Shown here in pieces: positions 1-8,019 of a stretch of DNA of 64,000 bases. Location of the stretch: the NCBI RefSeq assembly GCF_001422045.1, contig NZ_LMLW01000011.1, positions 186,505 through 250,504 of the forward strand. Direction: 5' to 3'. The notes under the pieces are model-generated. The model did not search any database. It was not told the DNA's origin and saw only the letters and a list, made by a program, of their open reading frames with translations. Source of the stretch: Sphingomonas sp. Leaf242. Lineage in GTDB: Bacteria; Pseudomonadota; Alphaproteobacteria; Sphingomonadales; Sphingomonadaceae. The translations under genes and the position numbers were made by a program. How positions within the stretch are numbered: position 1 is the first letter of the stretch; each line of letters opens with the position of its first letter.

Positions 1-15
1 TCGTCAGGATGACGG
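1..15. repeat. Cut-off end of palindromic repeat family D
   Basis: The first 15 bases are the right-hand end (tcaggatgacgg) of the palindrome seen whole at 40550-40633 and 56187-56270. The rest lies outside the window. Confidence 0.6.
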
Positions 16-30
16 AGTTCTTGAAGGCAA

Positions 31-58
31 CGCGCCCTTCCCTAGTGGGAAGGACGCG
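31..58. terminator. Stem-loop after the DEAD-box helicase gene
   Basis: The arms ccttccc and gggaagg, extended by cgcg on each side, fold around a short loop just past the helicase stop codon. There is no clear T-run on the minus strand, so it may end transcription weakly or only stabilise the 3' end. Confidence 0.5.
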
Positions 59-67
59 TCGAGGCCG

Positions 68-1837
68 TTAGCTACGCTCGCGGTTACCACGGTACGGGGG
101 CTTCCGCGCAGGAGCCGGCCCGCCACGCGGGGCCGCACGGTGCAGCGTCGAGCGTGGACCGCTCGCATTGCTGCGACCACCGCCACCGCTATCATGCCGA
201 GCGCCGCTCTCGGGTGCACCCTGCATCGCCTCGATGGCAACGCCGCTCTCTTCCTCACCAGCCTGCGCCGTACGCTGGATCGCCGCCGAGAACCGCGACG
301 CAACCGCCCGCGGAATCTCGAACGCCGTTTCGTTCGGGCCGATGCGGATCGCACCGATCTCGGACTTGGTGATGTGCCCGCGACGGCAGATCAGCGGCAG
401 GATCCAGCGCGGATCGGCGTTCTGGCGACGACCGATGTCCATGCGGAACCAGACGGTATCCTCGAAGCCCGCACGCGGCCCCTGCGAACGCTCGTCCTGA
501 GTCGGCTGCTTGCTCTGGTCGATCAGGTCCTCGGCCTGCGGCATCGTCGCGCGGTGCATGTGCACCAGCGCCGCAGCGATATCCTCCGGCGTCTTCTCGG
601 CCATCAGGCGGACGGCGAGTGCGCGATCCTCCTCCTCGACCTCGACCGGCTGCAACAGCATGCCGATCAGCCGCTCGTGATCGTTCTTGCGGATGTCCTC
701 GGCGGTCGGGGCGTTGACCCACTCCGCGTTGATCTTCGCACCACGGAGCATCATCTCGACGCGACGGCGACGCGGGAACGGCACGATAAGGACGGCAGTG
801 CCCTTCTTGCCCGCACGACCGGTACGGCCTGAGCGATGCTGGAGCGTCTCGGCATCGCGCGGCAGCTCGACATGCACGACGAGGCTCAGCGTCGGCAGAT
901 CGATGCCCCGCGCCGCAACGTCGGTCGCGACGCAGACACGCGCGCGACGATCACGCAGAGCCTGAAGCGCCGCGTTACGCTCGTTCTGCGAATGCTCGCC
1001 CGACAGCGCGACGGCGGCAAAGCCACGCTCGACCAGGCTCGCGTGCAGATGACGCACATTGTCACGAGTCGCGCAGAACAGCATCGCCGTCTCCGCCTCG
1101 TGGAAGCGCAGCAGGTTGATCACCGCATGCTCGATCTCGGACGGCGAGACCGTGACGGCCTGGTACGAGATATCGCCATGACCACGATCCTCGCCGACGG
1201 TCGAAATCCGCAGCGCATCCTTCTGATAGCGCTTGGCGAGCGCGACGATCGGCCGCGGCATCGTCGCCGAGAACAGCAGCGTGCGACGCGATTCCGGCGA
1301 CGCATCGAGGATCTGCTCGAGATCTTCGCGGAAACCCATGTCGAGCATCTCGTCGGCCTCGTCGAGCACCGCGACCTTGAGGGCCGACAGGTCGAGCGCG
1401 CCACGCTCGAGATGATCGCGCAGACGGCCCGGCGTGCCGACGACGATATGCGCACCGTGGGCGAGCGAGCGACGCTCCTTCGAGGCGTCCATCCCGCCGA
1501 CGCAGGTCGAGATGCGCGCACCGGCCTTGGCATAGAGCCACATCAGCTCGCGGCTGACCTGGAGCGCTAACTCGCGAGTCGGCGCGATGCAGAGCACGAG
1601 CGGCTTGTGCGGCGCGGGCAGGCGCTGGACACCGTCCTCGCCCGCTTCACCAAGCAGTTCGCCGGCCATCGCCAAGCCGAACGCGACGGTCTTGCCCGAG
1701 CCGGTCTGCGCCGACACGACGAGATCGCGACCGATCGCATTGTCCTCGATCACGTGAGCCTGGACGGGGGTGAGCGCGGTATAGCCGCGCGCTTCGAGCG
1801 CCTCGGAAAGAAGCGACGGAATATTTGTAAAAGGCAT
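68..1837 (-). CDS. DEAD-box ATP-dependent RNA helicase with C-terminal DbpA-like RNA-binding domain
   Basis: This is a 589-residue cytoplasmic helicase that should unwind structured RNA in ribosome assembly or cold adaptation. The core motifs are all present: AQTGSGKT (43-50), PTREL (86-90), GTPGR (134-138), DEAD (159-162), SAT (190-192) and HRSGRTGR (334-341). Residues about 457-522 resemble the DbpA/CsdA C-terminal RNA-binding fold. The tail after residue 545 is Gly/Arg/Pro-rich and probably disordered. The start at MPFTN is preceded by TTAGGA at good spacing; a longer frame extending upstream would overlap the flavoprotein gene and has no helicase homology. Only 56 bases separate it from the upstream flavoprotein gene, so the two may be cotranscribed. 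Whether it is the DeaD, RhlE or DbpA orthologue cannot be settled from motifs alone. Confidence 0.93.
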   Translation of the reverse strand: MPFTNIPSLLSEALEARGYTALTPVQAHVIEDNAIGRDLVVSAQTGSGKTVAFGLAMAGELLGEAGEDGVQRLPAPHKPLVLCIAPTRELALQVSRELMWLYAKAGARISTCVGGMDASKERRSLAHGAHIVVGTPGRLRDHLERGALDLSALKVAVLDEADEMLDMGFREDLEQILDASPESRRTLLFSATMPRPIVALAKRYQKDALRISTVGEDRGHGDISYQAVTVSPSEIEHAVINLLRFHEAETAMLFCATRDNVRHLHASLVERGFAAVALSGEHSQNERNAALQALRDRRARVCVATDVAARGIDLPTLSLVVHVELPRDAETLQHRSGRTGRAGKKGTAVLIVPFPRRRRVEMMLRGAKINAEWVNAPTAEDIRKNDHERLIGMLLQPVEVEEEDRALAVRLMAEKTPEDIAAALVHMHRATMPQAEDLIDQSKQPTQDERSQGPRAGFEDTVWFRMDIGRRQNADPRWILPLICRRGHITKSEIGAIRIGPNETAFEIPRAVASRFSAAIQRTAQAGEEESGVAIEAMQGAPESGARHDSGGGGRSNASGPRSTLHRAAPRGGPAPARKPPYRGNRERS

Positions 1838-1893
1838 GTACGTCCTAATTGGTGGCCGGCTTACGCAACGGCAAGGCACTGGCGTGGTGGTCC

Positions 1894-3066
1894 CTACAGG
1901 ACTTGACCCGCGGCCCACCCGCTCGCCCATGCCCATTGGAAGTTGTAGCCGCCGAGCCACCCTGTGACATCGACCGCTTCGCCGACTGCATACAGCATTG
2001 GTACGCGTTTGGCTTGCATTGTTTGCGATGACAGTTCCGCGGTGCTGATTCCACCCGCGGTGACCTCGGCCTTGGCATAGCCTTCGGAGCCATTCGGCGT
2101 GAATTGCCAATGACTTAGCGCGCGTTCGGCGTCCTGGAGTTTCCGGTCGGTGAGCGCGGAAATCTCGCTCGTCATCCCCAATCGCTCGCTCAAAGTCTCC
2201 GCGAGTCGGTCCGGAAGCGTGCTGCCGAGCAGTTTCCGCAGAGTCGTGCGCGGCGTGGTACGCTTGGCGGCGGGCAGCCAGCCGGACTCGCGATCGGGGA
2301 GGAAATCGATCCCGACGGGCTGGCCGTTGCGCCAATAGGACGAGACTTGCAGGATCGCGGGGCCGGACAGGCCGCGATGCGTGAACAGAGCAGCCTCACG
2401 AAACGCGGTCTTCCCCGCGGTGGCGACGACCTCGGCAGCGACTCCGGACAGTTCGCGGAACAGCGTCTCGTCCCCGCCGAGCGTCAATGGGACGAGTGCG
2501 GGGCGAGGTTCAACCACCTTCAACCCGAACTGCCGCGCGAGATCATAGGCGAACCCGGTCGCACCCATCTTCGGGATCGATGGGCCACCGGTTGCGATGA
2601 CGAGTGCAGGCGCGGTGACGGTGCGGCCGTCTAGCGACACGCGGTAGCGGCCGTCTGCATGGTCGACTCCGGTGACCGCGCGACCGAGCGACAGATCGAC
2701 GCGACCCTTGTCGCATTCGTCGAGCAGCATCTCGACGATCTGCTTCGCCGAACCGTCGCAGAAGAGTTGTCCGAGTGTCTTCTCGTGCCACGCGATGCCG
2801 TAGGATTCGACGAGCGCGAGGAAGTCCTGTGCGGTGTAGCGGCCGAGCGCCGACTTGGCGAAATGCGGGTTGGCGGAGATGTAGCGGTCGGCGGCGGTGT
2901 GGACGTTGGTGAAATTGCACCGTCCTCCGCCGGAGATGAGGATCTTCTTTCCGGCTTGGTCGGCGTGATCGACAAGGAGAATCTTCCGCCCACGTTGGCC
3001 TGCGACGGCGGCGCACATGAGGCCGGCGGCGCCTGCCCCGAGGATGATCGCGTCGTATTCGGACAA
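1894..3066 (-). CDS. BaiN/HI0933-family NAD(P)/FAD-dependent flavoprotein (YhiN-like)
   Basis: The 390-residue protein begins with an FAD-binding Rossmann motif, GAGAAG (about residues 9-14). It has the family signature GKKILISGGGRCNFTN near residues 39-54 and the C-terminal FAD-contact block GEAVDVTGWLGGYNFQ. Members of this family are soluble flavoenzymes. A few reduce bile-acid intermediates or other enone substrates, but most have no known substrate, so no reaction is assigned here. Length is normal for the family and both ends are intact. It lies upstream of, and in the same direction as, the DEAD-box helicase gene. Confidence 0.88.
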   Translation of the reverse strand: MSEYDAIILGAGAAGLMCAAVAGQRGRKILLVDHADQAGKKILISGGGRCNFTNVHTAADRYISANPHFAKSALGRYTAQDFLALVESYGIAWHEKTLGQLFCDGSAKQIVEMLLDECDKGRVDLSLGRAVTGVDHADGRYRVSLDGRTVTAPALVIATGGPSIPKMGATGFAYDLARQFGLKVVEPRPALVPLTLGGDETLFRELSGVAAEVVATAGKTAFREAALFTHRGLSGPAILQVSSYWRNGQPVGIDFLPDRESGWLPAAKRTTPRTTLRKLLGSTLPDRLAETLSERLGMTSEISALTDRKLQDAERALSHWQFTPNGSEGYAKAEVTAGGISTAELSSQTMQAKRVPMLYAVGEAVDVTGWLGGYNFQWAWASGWAAGQVL

Positions 3067-3110
3067 GTGTAGCTCCGTGCGGCGTGGTTGGGAGAGCCGC
3101 TAGTCAAGAA

Positions 3111-3167
3111 TGTTTCCCCGCGAAGGCGGGGACCCAGACTGGACTCCCGCCTTCGCGGGAGAACAAG
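3111..3167. repeat. Palindromic repeat family B
   Basis: Two GC-rich hairpins, ccccgcgaaggcgggg and cccgccttcgcggg, are joined by acccagactgga. The same unit occurs at 17621-17677 (inverted) and 35821-35877, with a diverged copy at 22330-22425. It looks like a REP/BIME-type intergenic element. Confidence 0.8.
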
Positions 3168-3251
3168 TGGTGGCCGCTGTAGCGTGTTCGTGGTGTGCCA
3201 CAAAGGTGGCGATCTGCTGTCGGTGTTATCGTGCCGATCCGCCAGATAACA

Positions 3252-3354
3252 CACCCCGGCGAAGGCCGGGGCCCAATTGGGGGACGGCAATGACGCAGGT
3301 TGCGCGCAGTTACTCCGACCTTTCCACTTGGACCCCGGCCTTCGCCGGGGTGGT
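3252..3354. repeat. Palindromic repeat family A, diverged copy
   Basis: Outer arms caccccggcgaaggccgggg and ccccggccttcgccggggtg enclose about 60 bases. Better-conserved copies lie at 10972-11074, 17486-17587 and 35902-36006. The middle of this copy is more divergent than the others. Confidence 0.8.
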
Positions 3355-3450
3355 GGCATTTCGGAAGGGTGTCATATGGAAGGGCGATAGCCTCCGACGA
3401 TCTGGTAGAGCACGATAACGCCAGCCCCTTCTGCTCGCTCTGCCCTTCTG

Positions 3451-3551
3451 CTCCCTCTCCCCTCCGGGGAGAGGGTCAGGGTGAGGGGCAGCCAAGCAGT
3501 GCGCCACCAAGAACAGCCCCTCACCCAACCCTCTCCCCGGATGGGAGAGGG
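3451..3551. repeat. Palindromic repeat family C
   Basis: The arms ctctcccctccggggagagg and ccctctccccggatgggaga face each other with a gtgaggggca/cccctcac inner stem. It recurs between gnd and tal (6784-6887), with a relative at 43284-43431. Confidence 0.8.
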
Positions 3552-3566
3552 CTAAGGATCCACAAG

Positions 3567-3749
3567 CTACCGCAGCTTCGCAATATTCAACGAGTCTTCC
3601 TTCGCCCGAACCTTCACCGACTCCTCGCTCCGAGTCAGCGCCTTCGCGATCGCCTTCAACGCCATGCCCTTCTTCGCAAGCGTGTGCAGCTTCTGGATCT
3701 CGTCCTGCGTCCACGCCTGACGATGCCGCTCGAATTTCGCTTCAGCCAT
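3567..3749 (-). CDS. Small basic SANT/Myb-like helix-turn-helix protein
   Basis: This 60-residue protein has the pattern AWTQDEIQKLHTLAKKG followed by a recognition-like helix containing SEESVKVRAKE. That suggests a single SANT/Myb-type or sigma-region-4-like three-helix DNA-binding fold. Its ATG overlaps the stop codon of the greA-like gene by one base, so it is almost certainly translated from the same message as the last gene of the pentose-phosphate operon. A role is not known. Confidence 0.7.
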   Translation of the reverse strand: MAEAKFERHRQAWTQDEIQKLHTLAKKGMALKAIAKALTRSEESVKVRAKEDSLNIAKLR

Positions 3750-4216
3750 CAGCCGTCATCCTTGTCGATCGCCAGAACCTCGATCGCGTCCGGCTTGTCC
3801 GCAAACGCGACCGTCTCGCCGACCGCCGCACCCATCAGCGCGCGCGCCAACGGTGCCGAGAACGCCAGCCGGTCCTCGCCGGGCTCGGCCTCGTCACCAC
3901 CGACGATCGCGATAACCCGCTCCGCGCCGTTCATCCGAACCCGAACGCGCGAACCGATCCCGACCTCATCCTCTTCCGGCAAAGGCGCAAGTTCGGCGGT
4001 CGTCTGACGCGTGTGCCAATAGCGCAGGTCGCGCAGCAGCAGCTTGCGCGCCTCCTCGTCGGTCTCCGCCGCAACCGCAGCCTCGATCTCGGTCACCCGC
4101 TCGCCAAGCAACCGCAACCCCCGCGTCGTGACCAGATTAGGCCCCGGCGCGATCGGCTGTTCGAACTTCGGTTCGAGATGCTCCTCGTCACTCTCGCGAC
4201 GAAACGCGACGCTCAT
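3749..4216 (-). CDS. GreA/GreB-family transcription elongation factor, atypical
   Basis: The protein is 155 residues, the usual GreA length. The second half (from about residue 85, VGIGSRVRVRMNG, to APLARALMGAAVGETVAF) matches the FKBP-like C-terminal domain that docks on the RNA polymerase secondary channel. The N-terminal part should be the coiled coil, but the usual GDLSENAEY tip, which carries the acids that stimulate RNA cleavage, is not recognisable; ETDEEARK lies near that place. It may therefore be a Gfh/Rnk-like modulator rather than a cleavage factor. It sits 4 bases after the phosphomannomutase-like HAD gene in the same operon. Confidence 0.85.
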   Translation of the reverse strand: MSVAFRRESDEEHLEPKFEQPIAPGPNLVTTRGLRLLGERVTEIEAAVAAETDEEARKLLLRDLRYWHTRQTTAELAPLPEEDEVGIGSRVRVRMNGAERVIAIVGGDEAEPGEDRLAFSAPLARALMGAAVGETVAFADKPDAIEVLAIDKDDG

Positions 4217-4220
4217 GCCC

Positions 4221-4964
4221 TTACTTCAGGCACGCGACGATCCCGGCGATCGCCGCCAGCGTGCCGTCGACATTCTTCACCTTCACGACGTCCAGCCCAA
4301 GCTGCTCCGCCGGATAATCATTCCCGCCCGGGAAGATCGCGTCGCCGATGAACATCATCTTGTCGAGCGCGATGCCGCTCGCCTCGTTGAGCTTCTTCAG
4401 CCCATACGCCTTGTCGACACCCTCACGCGTGATGTCGATCGAGGTCGCGCCGCCCATGTTGATCGACAGCCCCGGCAGGCGCTTTTGCAAATCCGCCTGG
4501 ATCACCTTGCGCTTGGCGAAGTCCGGATCCCAGCTGTGCTTGGCGTCGATCGGCGCTTCCTGGCCGAGTGCCGAGAACGTGATCTGACTGCCCCGATCCT
4601 CGATCCGCTCGCCCCAGGTCTTCTCCGGCACGAAACCGGTCGCTTCCAGAGACTCGTCGAACGCCTTCAGGATCTTCTGCTTCTCGTCGTCCTCGAACAG
4701 CTCGGCATACACCGCGCGCCATTCGCCATCGAACCGGTATAGCTTGGTCCCCGTCGTCGGCATCAGCCACAGCTTGGTGCGATCCGCGCGCTCGGGCAGC
4801 CGCGACGCGACCTGCTTTTCGAACTGCGGCCAGTCGCCGCCCGAGATCACGGCGACATGCGCGACGTCGAGCAGGTTCGCCAACGCCTCGCCCATCGGCT
4901 CCTGTAGGGGCTGCTTGCTCTCGGCCAGCGTTCCATCGAGGTCGAAGGCAACCAACTCTTTCAT
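4221..4964 (-). CDS. HAD-IIB phosphatase, phosphomannomutase-like
   Basis: The 247-residue protein opens with the HAD nucleophile motif FDLDGTLAES (D8 and D10). The later motif MMFIGDAIFPGGNDYP and the segment INMGGATSIDITREGVDKAYGL resemble eukaryotic-type phosphomannomutase and sucrose-phosphatase caps. It probably removes phosphate from, or moves it on, a hexose phosphate; the substrate is inferred only. Its start overlaps the end of the next upstream HAD gene by four bases (ATGA), so the two HAD enzymes are translationally coupled. Confidence 0.85.
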   Translation of the reverse strand: MKELVAFDLDGTLAESKQPLQEPMGEALANLLDVAHVAVISGGDWPQFEKQVASRLPERADRTKLWLMPTTGTKLYRFDGEWRAVYAELFEDDEKQKILKAFDESLEATGFVPEKTWGERIEDRGSQITFSALGQEAPIDAKHSWDPDFAKRKVIQADLQKRLPGLSINMGGATSIDITREGVDKAYGLKKLNEASGIALDKMMFIGDAIFPGGNDYPAEQLGLDVVKVKNVDGTLAAIAGIVACLK

Positions 4965-5773
4965 GCGGAAACTCCAGTCAGGATAAATGTGTCGATCGCG
5001 TGCGCGACGCCGTCGGCATCGTTCGCGCTGGTAATCTCGTGCGCGACGTCGCGGACGTTCTGTGGCGCGTTACCCATCGCGATCGCCAGCTTGGCGCGCT
5101 TGAGCATCGCGATGTCGTTGGCCTGATCGCCGATCGCCGCGGTCTCGGTCAACGAGATACCGAACGCGTCCGCCAGTTCCTCGATCCCGCTGCCCTTGTT
5201 GCCGGCCACCGGCGTGATGTCGAGATAATAGGTCTGAGACTGGACGATCGTCGCCTGAGTATCGAACTTGGCGGCGACCTTTGCGTGCAGGTCGCGCAAC
5301 AGGTCCTCGTCGTCGCTGACGAACGTGACCTTGTCGGCCTTGGCGAGCAGAGCGGTGAAGTCGGAGACGATCACCGGGTCCTGCGCGGAAGCCTTCTTCT
5401 CGCTCCCGACATGCCCGCCTTGGTCGGTGCTGGCGTACCAGACATCGTCCGCGAAGAACCACGTATCGACCGGCGCGTTACCGATGATCTCCATCGCGCC
5501 GCGCACGACGTCGACGTCGATCATGTGATGCTCGATCACGGTGCCGTCGCGCTTGAACACGATCCCGCCATTGAACGCGCCCATCGGCTCGTCGATGCCG
5601 AGCAATTCCGCGATCGGCATCATCCCCGACCGCGGGCGTGCGCTGATGATCGTGAAGCCGAGACCCGCCGCCTTCAGGCGCTTGACCGCATCGACGGTCG
5701 CGGGCGTAACCTTCTTCTCCTTGTCGACGAGCGTGCCGTCGACATCGGAGACCAGCAGTTTGATACCGCTCAT
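4961..5773 (-). CDS. Cof-type HAD-IIB family hydrolase
   Basis: The 270-residue phosphatase has motif I LLVSDVDGTLVDKEKK, motif II in FTIISARPRSGM, and motif IV AAIGDQANDIAMLKRA with the acidic residues for magnesium. The cap is of the C2 type. Cof-like enzymes act on sugar phosphates, flavin or pyridoxal phosphates; the position directly behind 6-phosphogluconate dehydrogenase suggests a sugar-phosphate substrate (inference). The start MSGIK is 8 bases after the gnd stop codon. An upstream extension would run into gnd and is not real. Confidence 0.88.
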   Translation of the reverse strand: MSGIKLLVSDVDGTLVDKEKKVTPATVDAVKRLKAAGLGFTIISARPRSGMMPIAELLGIDEPMGAFNGGIVFKRDGTVIEHHMIDVDVVRGAMEIIGNAPVDTWFFADDVWYASTDQGGHVGSEKKASAQDPVIVSDFTALLAKADKVTFVSDDEDLLRDLHAKVAAKFDTQATIVQSQTYYLDITPVAGNKGSGIEELADAFGISLTETAAIGDQANDIAMLKRAKLAIAMGNAPQNVRDVAHEITSANDADGVAHAIDTFILTGVSA

Positions 5774-5781
5774 GCCACCGC

Positions 5782-6765
5782 TCACTGGGGCATCTCGACA
5801 TGACCGCCGAAGCCATAGCGCATCGCCGACAACAGCTTGTCGCCGAACGTGTGGTCCACGCGGCTGCGATAGCGCGCATACAGCGCCGCGCTCAGCACGT
5901 TGGCGGGCACCTTCTCTTCCATCGCCGCGTCGATCGTCCACTGGCCCTCGCCCGAGTCCGCGACGCTACCGCTGAAGCCTTCGAGCGTACCGTCCTTCGC
6001 CAGCGCGATCGCCGACAGGTCGAGCAGCCACGACGAGATCACGCTGCCGCGGCGCCAGACTTCGGCGACGTCGGTCAGGTTGATGTCGAAGCGCTCCTCC
6101 TCGACGACATGCTCGCCCGACTTGCCCTTGAGGATGTCGAAGCCCTCGGCGTAGGCCTGCATCAGGCCGTATTCGATGCCGTTATGGACCATCTTGACGA
6201 AGTGCCCCGCGCCCGAGGGGCCTGCGTGGATATAGCCCTTCTCCGCGCGCGGATCGGCCTGACCCTCGATGCGGCCCGGCGTGCGGACGATCGTCCCCAT
6301 GCCCGGCGCCAGCGTCTCGAAGATCGGATCGAGCAGGTCGACCGTTTCCTTGTCGCCGCCGATCATCATGCAATAGCCGCGCTCGAGACCCCACACGCCG
6401 CCCGACGTGCCGACGTCGACATAGTGGATGCCCTTCTCGGCCAGTTCCTTCGCGCGGCGGACGTCGTCCTTGTAGAAGCTGTTGCCGCCGTCGATGATGA
6501 TGTCGCCCGAATTCGACTTCGCGGCGATCGCCTGGACGGTGCTCTCGGTCGGCTCGCCTGCGGGGACCATGACCCACCAGATCGCCGGCGTGTCGAGCTT
6601 GGCGTGCATGTCGTCGAGCGAATCCGCCCCGATCGCGCCGTCGGCAGCGAGCTTCTTGACGGCTTCGGCATCGCGGTCGAACGCGACGACTTCGTGGCCG
6701 TTCTTCATCAACCGGCGCGCGATATTGCCGCCCATCCGGCCGAGGCCGATCAGTCCGATCTTCAT
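5782..6765 (-). CDS. gnd: 6-phosphogluconate dehydrogenase (decarboxylating), short form
   Basis: This enzyme oxidises 6-phosphogluconate to ribulose 5-phosphate and CO2 in the cytoplasm. The N-terminal Rossmann motif is GLIGLGRMGGNIARRL. The substrate loops GGNSFYKDD and GTSGGVWGLERGY and the catalytic KMVHNGIEYG segment are all intact. At 327 residues it belongs to the short YqeC/GndA-type group rather than the 470-residue enteric type; some short forms prefer NAD, which cannot be judged here. It follows tal after a 129-base spacer containing repeat C, and leads into the two HAD genes with almost no gap. Confidence 0.95.
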   Translation of the reverse strand: MKIGLIGLGRMGGNIARRLMKNGHEVVAFDRDAEAVKKLAADGAIGADSLDDMHAKLDTPAIWWVMVPAGEPTESTVQAIAAKSNSGDIIIDGGNSFYKDDVRRAKELAEKGIHYVDVGTSGGVWGLERGYCMMIGGDKETVDLLDPIFETLAPGMGTIVRTPGRIEGQADPRAEKGYIHAGPSGAGHFVKMVHNGIEYGLMQAYAEGFDILKGKSGEHVVEEERFDINLTDVAEVWRRGSVISSWLLDLSAIALAKDGTLEGFSGSVADSGEGQWTIDAAMEEKVPANVLSAALYARYRSRVDHTFGDKLLSAMRYGFGGHVEMPQ

Positions 6766-6783
6766 GGTAAAAATCCTTGTCTT

Positions 6784-6887
6784 CTCCCTCTCCCCTCCGG
6801 GGAGAGGGTCGGGGTGAGGGGCAGTTCCAGGCGGAGGCGCATGTGGCAGCCCCTCACCCCAGCCCTCTCCCCGAAGGGGAGAGGGAG
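6784..6887. repeat. Palindromic repeat family C between tal and gnd
   Basis: The arms ctctcccctccggggagagg and cctctccccgaaggggagag are nearly complementary. The element fills most of the tal-gnd spacer inside the pentose-phosphate operon, where a hairpin in the mRNA could adjust the relative yield of upstream and downstream genes. Confidence 0.8.
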
Positions 6888-6894
6888 CAGTTCG

Positions 6895-8019
6895 TTACGC
6901 CGTCGCGGGCTGCTTCTTGGCGATCGAGCCGAGCAGGTCGTCGAACGCCTTCACGAACGACGCGACGCCCTCCTCGACCAGCTTGCCAGTCACGCCATTC
7001 AAGTCGAGACCCAGACGCTCGGCTTCGGCGAGCGTGTGCTTCGCGCCCTCGACGTCCTGCGTGATCGTCTCCGCCGCGGTGCCATGGTCGCGGAATGCGT
7101 CCATGGTCTTCGGCGGCATCGTGTTGACCGTGTCCTTGCCGATCAGCGTGTCGATGTAGAGCGTATCCGGGTAGCTCGGATCCTTCACGCCGGTGGACGC
7201 CCACAGCAGCCGCTGCGGCTGCGCACCCTTGGCGGCGAGCGCCTGCCAGCGATCCGACTTCAGGAAGTCGAGATACCATTGATACGCCATCTTCGCGTTG
7301 GCGATCGCGACCTTGCCGCGGACCGCCTTCAGCGCCTCGGCCTCGGCATCGCCCTTTTCCAGACGCGCATCGATCTCCTTGTCGATCGACGAATCGATCC
7401 GGCTGACGAAGAAGCTCGCGACGCTGGCGATCCTGTCGATCGGCTGCCCCTGCTTGACGCGCTCCTCAAGCCCTGCGGCATACGCCTCGGCAACGCGAAT
7501 ATACGCGTCGAGCGCGAACAGCAGCGTGACGTTGACGTTGATGCCGCTCGCGATCGTCGACGAGATCGCCGGACCGCCCGCGAGCGTCCCCGGAATCTTG
7601 ATCATCAGGTTCGGCCGGTCGACCATCCCCCACAGCTTCTTCGCCTCGGCGATCGTCGCGTCGGTATCGTCCGAAATGTACGGCGACACCTCCAGACTGA
7701 CATAGCCGTCCTTCGCGTCGAGCTTGTCGTAGACCGGCTTCAACGTCTCCGCCGCCGCCTTGATGTCCTGGATCGCGAGATGCTCGTAGCGGTCGATCGT
7801 CGCCGCGCCGGCATGCTGCTTGTCGTACTCGGCTAGCGTCGAGTCGTACGCATCCCCGTGACCCATCGCCTTTTCGAAGATCGACGGGTTCGACGTGACG
7901 CCGGTCAGGCCATCCTCGTCGACCAGCTTCTGGAGGCCACCGGCCTCCAGGAACTTCCGATCGACGAAATCGAGCCATACCGCCTGGCCGAAGCCTTCGA
8001 GATCGTTGAGCGCACCCAT
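6895..8019 (-). CDS. tal: Transaldolase
   Basis: It transfers a dihydroxyacetone unit between sugar phosphates in the non-oxidative pentose-phosphate pathway. The 374-residue protein has the family start GVTSNPSIFEKAM, the Schiff-base lysine segment NLMIKIPGT, and the later RLLWASTGVKDPSY. Its length and these motifs fit the longer Tal group (about 370 residues) found in actinobacteria and alphaproteobacteria. Its ATG overlaps the tkt stop codon by one base (TGATG), so translation is coupled to transketolase. GGAGA stands ahead of the start inside the end of tkt. Confidence 0.95.
   Translation of the reverse strand: MGALNDLEGFGQAVWLDFVDRKFLEAGGLQKLVDEDGLTGVTSNPSIFEKAMGHGDAYDSTLAEYDKQHAGAATIDRYEHLAIQDIKAAAETLKPVYDKLDAKDGYVSLEVSPYISDDTDATIAEAKKLWGMVDRPNLMIKIPGTLAGGPAISSTIASGINVNVTLLFALDAYIRVAEAYAAGLEERVKQGQPIDRIASVASFFVSRIDSSIDKEIDARLEKGDAEAEALKAVRGKVAIANAKMAYQWYLDFLKSDRWQALAAKGAQPQRLLWASTGVKDPSYPDTLYIDTLIGKDTVNTMPPKTMDAFRDHGTAAETITQDVEGAKHTLAEAERLGLDLNGVTGKLVEEGVASFVKAFDDLLGSIAKKQPATA

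Larger units (their letters stand above)
3067..3566. other. Gene-free stretch made largely of three palindromic repeats
   Basis: The 500 bases between two minus-strand genes hold one copy each of repeat families B, A and C (described separately). No credible reading frame or RNA gene was seen. Confidence 0.7.
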
